This document shows, piece by piece, positions 1 through 4,283 of a stretch of DNA of 5,674 nt; position 1 is the first letter of the stretch; every line of letters starts with the position of its first letter. The position numbers and the translations under genes were made by a program. The notes under the pieces are model-generated. The model was given only the letters and a program-made list of their open reading frames with translations, did no database searches and was not told where the DNA came from. The DNA lies in assembly GCA_945906715.1 (NCBI GenBank), contig CAMDRK010000185.1, forward strand, positions 1 to 5,674, given 5' to 3'. The DNA is from Nitrospira lenta. GTDB taxonomy: Bacteria; Nitrospirota; Nitrospiria; Nitrospirales; Nitrospiraceae.

Positions 1-246
1 CTGGAAGGGATCGTCTTGACAATGTTCGATGCGCGGAATACGTTGGCGCGTCAGGTCTCTGAACAAGTTCGTGGATATTTCAAAGATGTCGTCTACAGCA
101 CAGTGATCCCTCGCAATGTAACGCTGGCGGAGGCTCCAAGTTATGGACGCCCAGCCATGCTCTATAACGTTGCATCGGCAGGATCACAAGCCTATTTGTC
201 CTTAGCCAAGGAGTTTGTGAGTCATGGAGAAAAAAGCGCTCGGTAG
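1..246 (+). CDS. parA: ParA/Soj chromosome-partitioning ATPase, C-terminal part (5' end outside window)
   Basis: The reading frame is open from base 1 to the TAG at 244-246 and gives the last 81 residues of the protein; the true start lies upstream, so the ATG/TTG codons near base 16 are internal. The piece contains the C-terminal signature of ParA/Soj ATPases: EGIVLTMFDARNTLA, then a V..QVR.YF stretch, then the highly conserved VIPRNVTLAEAPSYGRPA block, and a final SAGSQAYLSLAKEF helix. The Walker A and B motifs lie in the missing N-terminal part. In this family, ATP-bound dimers coat the nucleoid and are released by ParB, which moves the replication origin. The gene overlaps parB by 23 bp in another frame and carries parB's ribosome binding site, so the two should be cotranscribed and possibly translationally coupled. 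Identification is firm; only the N-terminal length is unknown. Confidence 0.95.
   Translation: MEGIVLTMFDARNTLARQVSEQVRGYFKDVVYSTVIPRNVTLAEAPSYGRPAMLYNVASAGSQAYLSLAKEFVSHGEKSAR
208..213 (+). promoter_or_regulatory. Ribosome binding site of parB, inside parA
   Basis: AAGGAG is followed by 10 nt and then the ATG at 224. It lies within the parA coding sequence and supports ATG 224 as the parB start even though that makes the genes overlap by 23 bp. Confidence 0.75.
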
Positions 247-1072
247 AGGACTCGACGCATTGCTGCCCGCCATCAAGCCCGTGTCGATGCCGGAATTGCC
301 TGAGGTGCAACATCTGCGGATCGATGCGATCGTACCGAACCGGTATCAGCCGAGACAGTCGTTTTCCCTTCAGGAACTCGCAGAACTCACAGCCTCATTG
401 AAGCAAAATGGATTGCTTCAACCGATATTAGTTCGCCGCAAAGGCGACGGAATCTACGAGCTCATTTCCGGTGAACGGCGTTGGCGAGCGGCGAAAGAAG
501 CAGGACTGGAGACGATTCAAGCCGTCATTCGCAATTGCGGAGATGAAGAATCTGTTGTCCTGGCGCTGATAGAGAATATTCAACGCGCGGATCTCAATCC
601 CATGGAAATGGCTAAAACTTACCATCGGATGATGAACGAATTTGGACTAACCCAGGACACAATTGCGCAACGAGTCGATTGTGAGCGATCGTCGATTGCC
701 AATATCGTACGTCTTATCAATCTTCCTTCGGAAATCCAGCAGCTGATCGAAACGAATCAAATCTCCATGGGACATGCCAAAGTCATTCTCGGTCTCCATG
801 AACAGAATGAACAGCTTAGAGTTGCCAAGTTGGTAGTCTCAAACGTTTTATCGGTGAGAGAAACAGAAAAACTTGTAGAGTCTGCGTCAGTTGCGAAGAA
901 ACGAGGGACAAAGGCATTGCAGCGAACACCTTGGTCTGACGTGGAAGAGCGATTACAGAAACGATTAGGCACTAAAGTCGTCATCCAGAAAGGGAAACGA
1001 GGCGGTAAAATCGTCATTCACTACTTCTCCCCCCCTGAACTCGATGGAATTCTTGAGACACTTCTGAACTAG
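224..1072 (+). CDS. parB: ParB/Spo0J chromosome-partitioning protein (parS-binding CTPase)
   Basis: This is a complete 282-residue ParB, a normal length for chromosomal members. Residues 1-14 (MEKKALGRGLDALL) are the N-terminal peptide that stimulates ParA ATPase. Residues 33-45 (DAIVPNRYQPRQS) open the ParB/Sulfiredoxin-like CTP-binding domain. GERRWRA at 83-89 is the arginine-rich box, and ENIQRADLNP at 117-126 keeps the Glu117-Asn118 pair that corresponds to the Mg/CTP-handling residues of Spo0J. A helix-turn-helix lies at about 142-166 (GLTQDTIAQRV..SSIAN), followed by a helical DNA-binding region. The basic C-terminal part (about 235-282) is the expected dimerisation domain. In the family, ParB loads at parS, binds CTP, slides as a clamp and recruits SMC and ParA. 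The 8-bp core of a consensus parS is not present in this window. The start is fixed by the AAGGAG site and the conserved N-terminal motif. Function is confident by family; the parS location is unknown. Confidence 0.97.
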   Translation: MEKKALGRGLDALLPAIKPVSMPELPEVQHLRIDAIVPNRYQPRQSFSLQELAELTASLKQNGLLQPILVRRKGDGIYELISGERRWRAAKEAGLETIQAVIRNCGDEESVVLALIENIQRADLNPMEMAKTYHRMMNEFGLTQDTIAQRVDCERSSIANIVRLINLPSEIQQLIETNQISMGHAKVILGLHEQNEQLRVAKLVVSNVLSVRETEKLVESASVAKKRGTKALQRTPWSDVEERLQKRLGTKVVIQKGKRGGKIVIHYFSPPELDGILETLLN

Positions 1073-1087
1073 TCCGCACCACATTCT

Positions 1088-1100
1088 GCCTCAAAGAGGC
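1088..1100 (+). other. Small hairpin just after parB
   Basis: GCCTC and GAGGC form a 5-bp stem around an AAA loop, 15 nt past the parB stop codon. No T-run follows, so an intrinsic terminator is not supported. It could be an mRNA 3'-end stabiliser or chance. Confidence 0.3.
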
Positions 1101-1135
1101 CTGGCTACGTAGAGGCATACTTGTTGCTTATACGT

Positions 1136-1153
1136 ATGCGCGGCCATGCGCAT
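1136..1153 (+). other. Inverted repeat ATGCGC/GCGCAT in the parB-bactofilin spacer
   Basis: ATGCGC (1136-1141) and GCGCAT (1148-1153) are perfect 6-bp inverted copies separated by GGCCAT. Just upstream, GCATAC (1115-1120) and GTATGC (1134-1139) form an overlapping alternative pair. The site is dyad-symmetric and could be an operator or an RNA hairpin; no T-run follows, and no regulator can be named. Confidence 0.35.
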
Positions 1154-1175
1154 TCTTATCGACTACTTCTCATGA

Positions 1176-1194
1176 CAGCATCACAGCTATGCTG
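1176..1194 (+). other. Inverted repeat CAGCAT/ATGCTG upstream of the first bactofilin
   Basis: A perfect 6-bp stem with a 7-nt loop (CACAGCT) ends 35 nt before the ATG at 1230. With the two hairpins upstream it makes the 157-nt stretch between parB and the bactofilin start unusually rich in dyads. I find no convincing -35/-10 pair in this spacer. Confidence 0.35.
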
Positions 1195-1215
1195 GAATAG
1201 TGGAGGCATCAACTC

Positions 1216-1222
1216 GAGGAGG
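1216..1222 (+). promoter_or_regulatory. Ribosome binding site deciding the start of bactofilin 1
   Basis: GAGGAGG lies 7 nt before ATG 1230. The alternative upstream GTG at 1200 in the same frame has no such site, so 1230 is the preferred start. Confidence 0.8.
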
Positions 1223-1229
1223 CGCGTTC

Positions 1230-1727
1230 ATGTGGGGACAGGAAAAAAGAGAAGAGACAGGCTCTAACGAGCAGGAAGGCAAAGAGGTTACCATGGTTGT
1301 TGCAAATTCAACAATTGCTGATGGGGCGGGGGACATTAGTGCCTTTGTGGGAAAGGGAGTCGAATTCAAGGGGACCATCTCCTATAGCGGCACGGTGAGA
1401 ATCGATGGACACCTTGACGGAGAAATTCATACCGACGGCGTGCTCCTGATTGGTGAAGAGGCCATCATCCAGGCAAAAATTACTGCCGGAACCATTGTCT
1501 GTAAGGGAAGGATCACCGGGGATGTCGTTGCGAAAGACAGCGTCAAGCTCCGTGCTCCGGCCATCATGAATGGAAGCGTCAAGACGCCGGTCCTTTCAAT
1601 GGAAGACGGCGTGTTGTTCAACGGCGCACTCGAAATGGCTCACGGCGTTCGCGATGTCTCTCGGGATGCCGCGCTGCTGCCCATCGGAGTGATCGCGCCC
1701 CCTCATATCAAGCGCGTCAATGGCTAA
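1230..1727 (+). CDS. Bactofilin family cytoskeletal protein, copy 1
   Basis: The 165-residue product is a bactofilin, a polymer-forming beta-helical cytoskeletal protein (DUF583 family). The core at about 39-136 shows the short repeating pattern of small beta-strands with regularly placed Gly: GKGVEFKGTISYSGTVRIDG, then DGEIHTDGVLLIGEEA, GRITGDV, and the closing VKTPVLSMEDGVLFNG. The N-terminus MWGQEKREE (Trp2, then Lys6/Arg7) resembles the aromatic-plus-basic membrane-targeting peptide described for other bactofilins; a charged linker to about residue 38 follows. After the core there is a short tail with ALLPIGVIAPP. ATG 1230 was chosen over the in-frame GTG 1200 because of its GAGGAGG site and because copy 2 also starts Met-Trp. 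A further in-frame ATG at 1293 (Met22) has AAAGAGG 5 nt upstream and could give a form lacking the N-terminal peptide. Proximity to parAB suggests a role in positioning the segregation machinery, which is inference. Confidence 0.92.
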   Translation: MWGQEKREETGSNEQEGKEVTMVVANSTIADGAGDISAFVGKGVEFKGTISYSGTVRIDGHLDGEIHTDGVLLIGEEAIIQAKITAGTIVCKGRITGDVVAKDSVKLRAPAIMNGSVKTPVLSMEDGVLFNGALEMAHGVRDVSRDAALLPIGVIAPPHIKRVNG

Positions 1728-1803
1728 GAAACATATTACTATCTAGGCATTTTACCTGTGTATTTTTGTGTGGTGCCGGGCCATGCATGTGCGGGAAGAG
1801 CCT

Positions 1804-1810
1804 TAGGAGG
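1804..1810 (+). promoter_or_regulatory. Ribosome binding site of bactofilin 2
   Basis: TAGGAGG is placed 5 nt before ATG 1816, a near-ideal Shine-Dalgarno sequence. The 88-nt spacer between the two bactofilins otherwise holds no clear promoter or terminator. Confidence 0.8.
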
Positions 1811-1815
1811 CGATC

Positions 1816-2241
1816 ATGTGGGCAATGAAAGAACGCTCCCAGCAAATCGAGCAAGACACCGAGAATTTTACGCTGCTAGGGAAAGGCACGGAATTCAAGG
1901 GCGTCGTGAGCTTTGATGGCACAGTTCGGATTGATGGGCGCGTCGAAGGCGAGATATATATATCCGGAACTCTGATCGTCGGAGAGCATGCCGTAATCGA
2001 GGGCGTCGTATCAGTTGGAGTGCTCATGAATAGCGGCAAGATCAATGGCACCGTCACTGCCCTTGAAAAGATTCATATCCTGAAGCCCGGTGTACTTGTC
2101 GGCGATATCCGAACCCCGGTCATTGCGATCGAAGAAGGTTCTCGGTTCCATGGGATGTGCGACATGGGAGATCATCATTGGAGCGGCGAACGTAACCCAC
2201 CGGTCGACGTGTCGCCCAATCTTGCTGCATCTGCCCGTTAA
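1816..2241 (+). CDS. Bactofilin family cytoskeletal protein, copy 2
   Basis: This 141-residue bactofilin has its core at about residues 20-117 (LGKGTEFKGVVSFDGTVRID through RTPVIAIEEGSRFHGMCDM). By hand alignment the core matches the upstream bactofilin over 98 columns without gaps, with about 40 identities, so the two arose by an old duplication or were retained as distinct subfamilies. The N-terminus MWAMKERSQQ again has Trp2 and Lys5/Arg7, consistent with membrane targeting. Its N-terminal linker is about 19 residues shorter than that of copy 1. The tail (DHHWSGERNPPVDVSPNLAA) is polar, probably disordered, and unlike that of copy 1. Bactofilins form nucleotide-independent filaments at the inner face of the membrane; which one scaffolds what cannot be told from sequence. 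It is probably cotranscribed with copy 1 (88-nt gap, same strand). The downstream structured repeat begins 20 nt after its stop codon. Confidence 0.93.
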   Translation: MWAMKERSQQIEQDTENFTLLGKGTEFKGVVSFDGTVRIDGRVEGEIYISGTLIVGEHAVIEGVVSVGVLMNSGKINGTVTALEKIHILKPGVLVGDIRTPVIAIEEGSRFHGMCDMGDHHWSGERNPPVDVSPNLAASAR

Positions 2242-2260
2242 CTGTAGGAAACAGCCCTCC

Positions 2261-2493
2261 AGCCCGCATTTTCATGAAGCTTCTGCTGCAAGCGGGGCTA
2301 CGACGGGCAGTCTCGCCGTTCATCCCTTCGACATACTGTTGGGGACTGGCACCCCTTCTTCTTAGCCTGTCCCCGTCTGTGGAGCGGGACAGGCACTGCC
2401 GCAGACGGCAGAGCCAGTCCCCTGCGCTCCGAATGCCCGTCTCGCTTCGCGTCTGCACGCTTTCGCAACGAACCTTCATGAAAAATGCGGGCT
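2261..2493. repeat. Nested inverted-repeat element (MITE/REP-like), about 233 bp
   Basis: The left end AGCCCGCATTTTCATGAAG (2261-2279) is the reverse complement of the right end CTTCATGAAAAATGCGGGCT (2474-2493) except for one extra A on the right. Inside, further inverted pairs are nested in order: GACGGGCA 2302-2309 with TGCCCGTC 2434-2441, and GGGGACTGGC 2341-2350 with GCCAGTCCCC 2413-2422. Within the last pair lie two hairpins, GCCTGTCCC 2365-2373 with GGGACAGGC 2386-2394, and CTGCCG 2396-2401 with CGGCAG 2406-2411. The whole segment can therefore fold into one long branched hairpin on either strand. It fills nearly all of the 289-nt gap between bactofilin 2 and mnmA. It encodes no transposase; reading frames across it look like chance. 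The most likely reading is a non-autonomous mobile or REP-type repeat. A structured RNA is the alternative. Copy number elsewhere in the genome is unknown from this window. Confidence 0.75.
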
Positions 2494-2515
2494 AGCCCTT
2501 TTCCTCTCTCCTCAG

Positions 2516-2521
2516 TACAAT
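2516..2521 (+). promoter_or_regulatory. Candidate -10 box of mnmA
   Basis: TACAAT (5 of 6 matches to TATAAT) ends 9 nt before the mnmA ATG. The hexamer 17 nt upstream (TAGCCC, at the edge of the repeat element) is a poor -35. If used, transcription would begin at about 2528, giving a leader of only a few bases. Confidence 0.35.
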
Positions 2522-2530
2522 AGCGCCCCT

Positions 2531-3613
2531 ATGGCTTGCCCTACTGTTCTCCTTGGCATGAGCGGTGGTGTGGACAGCTCTGTCGCCGCAGCCCTTCTGG
2601 TACGCCAGGGCTACGACGTTCGTGGTGTCACACTTCAGGTCTGGGAGCACGAAGACGAAACGGTCGCAGCCTCTAAGCGCTGGGAAGAACGTGGCTGCTG
2701 CAAGGTCGGTATTGCCCGGTATGTCGCGCAGACATTGAAGATCCCGCATGAGGTGGTCGACACCAGGGATATCTTTCGTGCCGGCGTGATCGACGACTTT
2801 GTAGCCGGCTATCTCGAAGGTACAACGCCCAATCCCTGTGTCCGGTGCAACGAGCGCGTCAAACTGCGGGGTCTGATTGAGCTTGCGGACGCGCGCGGGA
2901 TCAATTTTGTGGCCACCGGTCACTATGTTCGCATTGGGGAATCCGGGGGGCAGTCGACTCTTCAGCGAGCAGCCGATCCCAGGAAAGATCAAAGCTATTT
3001 TCTCTATCGCCTCAGGCAGTCATGGCTCGCGCGGCTGCTCTTTCCTGTGGGAGGAATGCAGAAGGCTGACGTGTGGAAGGAGGCGGAGGCGTTGGGACTA
3101 CCCGCAGATGAATTGAAGGAAAGCCAGGAAATTTGCTTCGTGAGCCATGGCGATTATCGAACCTTCATCGAGAAAGAGGCGCCTGCTGCCAAGAAGCCGG
3201 GGGCCTTCGTGGACGATGAGGGACGATATTTAGGCGACCATGAAGGGATCGCCTTTTATACACCCGGTCAACGACGGGGGCTCGGGATCGCGGCCGGCCG
3301 CAGGCTCTATGTACAGCAAGTCCAGCCCGCTACCAATACTGTCGTCCTTGGAGGAGAAGAGTCATTGCGTCGCAGTCAGTGTGACGTCGCAGATCTGAAT
3401 CTCTTCGACTCCTCACTACTCGGTGGATTGATAGAGGCTGAGGTCAAGGTCCGGTATGCTACGCCAGCCACGCCTGCGACCATCCAGTCTCGTTCAGATG
3501 GCACCCTCCGCATTGTCTTCCATGAGCCACAGCGCGCCTTGAGTCCAGGGCAATCCGCGGTGTTCTATCGAAATGATCGTGTATTGGGCGGCGGCATCAT
3601 CCAATCATTTTAG
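2531..3613 (+). CDS. mnmA: tRNA-uridine 2-sulfurtransferase MnmA
   Basis: This 360-residue protein makes the 2-thio group of s2U34 in the wobble position of tRNA-Lys, -Glu and -Gln, using ATP to activate the uridine and sulfur passed on from a cysteine desulfurase; it acts in the cytoplasm. The ATP-binding PP-loop is SGGVDSS at 11-17. TPNPCVRCN at 99-107 and SQEICFV at 198-204 hold the two catalytic cysteines, Cys106 and Cys202. Other family blocks are ATGHYVRI (128-135), KDQSYFLYRL (152-161) and YTPGQRRGLGI (243-253), with the C-terminal beta-barrel ending VLGGGII. Length is normal for the family. Cys103 occupies the place of the Asp of the E. coli motif (NPDILCN), and a Cys56-Cys57 pair is also present. 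ATG 2531 begins just before the first beta-strand, as usual, but it has no Shine-Dalgarno sequence; no better in-frame start is near. It is flanked by the repeat element and by the atp promoter region, so it is probably its own transcription unit. Confidence 0.97.
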   Translation: MACPTVLLGMSGGVDSSVAAALLVRQGYDVRGVTLQVWEHEDETVAASKRWEERGCCKVGIARYVAQTLKIPHEVVDTRDIFRAGVIDDFVAGYLEGTTPNPCVRCNERVKLRGLIELADARGINFVATGHYVRIGESGGQSTLQRAADPRKDQSYFLYRLRQSWLARLLFPVGGMQKADVWKEAEALGLPADELKESQEICFVSHGDYRTFIEKEAPAAKKPGAFVDDEGRYLGDHEGIAFYTPGQRRGLGIAAGRRLYVQQVQPATNTVVLGGEESLRRSQCDVADLNLFDSSLLGGLIEAEVKVRYATPATPATIQSRSDGTLRIVFHEPQRALSPGQSAVFYRNDRVLGGGIIQSF

Positions 3614-3638
3614 CTTTCTTTCGATCCACACCGTCATA

Positions 3639-3668
3639 TTGACAGCCCTCGTCTGCCAATGCTAACTT
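3639..3668 (+). promoter_or_regulatory. Candidate sigma-70-type promoter of the atpHA operon
   Basis: A perfect TTGACA -35 (3639-3644) is followed by an 18-nt spacer and TAACTT (3663-3668), which keeps the T1, A2 and T6 positions of a -10 box. Predicted transcription start is about 3675, giving a leader of roughly 67 nt before atpH. It lies 25 nt past the mnmA stop codon. Confidence 0.45.
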
Positions 3669-3680
3669 GTCGCGCTGCTT

Positions 3681-3697
3681 TTCGTGCGAGCCACGAA
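3681..3697 (+). other. Hairpin in the atpH leader
   Basis: TTCGTG (3681-3686) and CACGAA (3692-3697) form a perfect 6-bp stem around CGAGC, extendable by two T-G wobble pairs. No T-run follows directly, so it is a poor terminator for mnmA. If the upstream promoter is used, it would sit at the very 5' end of the atp mRNA and could act as a stabilising cap. Confidence 0.35.
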
Positions 3698-3741
3698 GGC
3701 TACCCCCTTATCTTTAAATAAAGAGCGAACGGACCGTTAAA

Positions 3742-4281
3742 GTGATAAAGACAGCAGTGGCGCGACGTTATGCACAGGCGCTATTCGAACTCCTCGACCA
3801 ATCCACCATCGATCCAACCCGTGCGGCCTTAACGGAGCTGGGGCAAGCGATCAAGGATTCGGCAGAATTGCGCCATGTCGTGGCCTCGCCGAGCTTTGGA
3901 GCCGAAGACAAAATTGCCGTTCTTGTAGAACTTGGTTCGCGTTTGGGGTGTCCTCCCATCGGGAAAACATTTCTCGAACAGTTAGTGAAGAAAAATCGCG
4001 TCGGCTTTCTTCCGGAAATCGCCGAGGCCTTTGCCAAACTTGCCGATGCGTCGAAAGGCACTCAGCAAGTCACCGTGTTCTCCGCAACGGCCCTACCCCC
4101 AGGCGAACAAGATCAAATCAGCAATCGCTTGCGCACCATGCTCAAGCGCCAAGTCGAAGTCACCTTTCATACAGATGCCCGCTATCTCGCCGGCATGCAG
4201 ATCCGTCTCGGCAGCACGGTGGTCGATAGCACCGTGCTGGGGCGGTTACAAGCGATGCAGAGTTTGTTGATTAAGGAGTAG
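3742..4281 (+). CDS. atpH: F1F0 ATP synthase delta subunit (F1, OSCP-like)
   Basis: The product is 179 residues, the usual length for the delta subunit, which sits on top of F1 and ties the alpha/beta ring to the peripheral b stalk. The N-terminal helical domain begins with the family hallmark ARRYAQALFEL (7-17). The interdomain region reads LVKKNRVGFLPEIAEAF (81-97), and the C-terminal domain has the characteristic ARYLAGMQIRLGSTVVDSTVLGRLQ (146-170). The start is the GTG at 3742: an in-frame TAA at 3715 and no other upstream start codon leave little choice, and it gives the standard MIKTAVARRYA opening. No good Shine-Dalgarno sequence precedes it (AAAGAG at 3720-3725 is too far). The gene is followed after 2 nt by atpA and forms one operon with it. 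Unusually, the b-subunit gene that commonly precedes atpH is absent; mnmA lies upstream. Confidence 0.96.
   Translation: MIKTAVARRYAQALFELLDQSTIDPTRAALTELGQAIKDSAELRHVVASPSFGAEDKIAVLVELGSRLGCPPIGKTFLEQLVKKNRVGFLPEIAEAFAKLADASKGTQQVTVFSATALPPGEQDQISNRLRTMLKRQVEVTFHTDARYLAGMQIRLGSTVVDSTVLGRLQAMQSLLIKE
4273..4278 (+). promoter_or_regulatory. Ribosome binding site of atpA, at the end of atpH
   Basis: AAGGAG within the last codons of atpH, 5 nt before ATG 4284; it fixes the atpA start and suggests translational coupling with atpH. Confidence 0.85.
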
Positions 4282-4283
4282 CT

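Noticed and set aside
1200..1229. GTG 1200 as the start of bactofilin 1
   Set aside because: It lacks a Shine-Dalgarno sequence, while ATG 1230 has GAGGAGG at 7 nt and gives the Met-Trp start shared with copy 2.
1728..1815. A promoter or terminator between the two bactofilin genes
   Set aside because: T-rich patches such as TATTTTTG exist, but no paired -35/-10 boxes or stable hairpin with T-run could be supported.
1953..1964. GATATATATATC palindrome inside bactofilin 2
   Set aside because: It lies in coding sequence for conserved EIYIS and is a simple AT run; no reason to assign a function.
2120..2479. A 119-codon open frame on the minus strand spanning the end of bactofilin 2 and the repeat element
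   Set aside because: It follows the inverted repeat and overlaps a firm gene antisense; no ribosome site, low-complexity Arg/Ser-rich product. It is a by-product of the repeat.
2489..2503. Intrinsic terminator from GGGCTAGCCC followed by TTTT
   Set aside because: With a 4-nt loop only 3 bp of stem remain; too weak. It is better explained as the end of the repeat meeting its flank.
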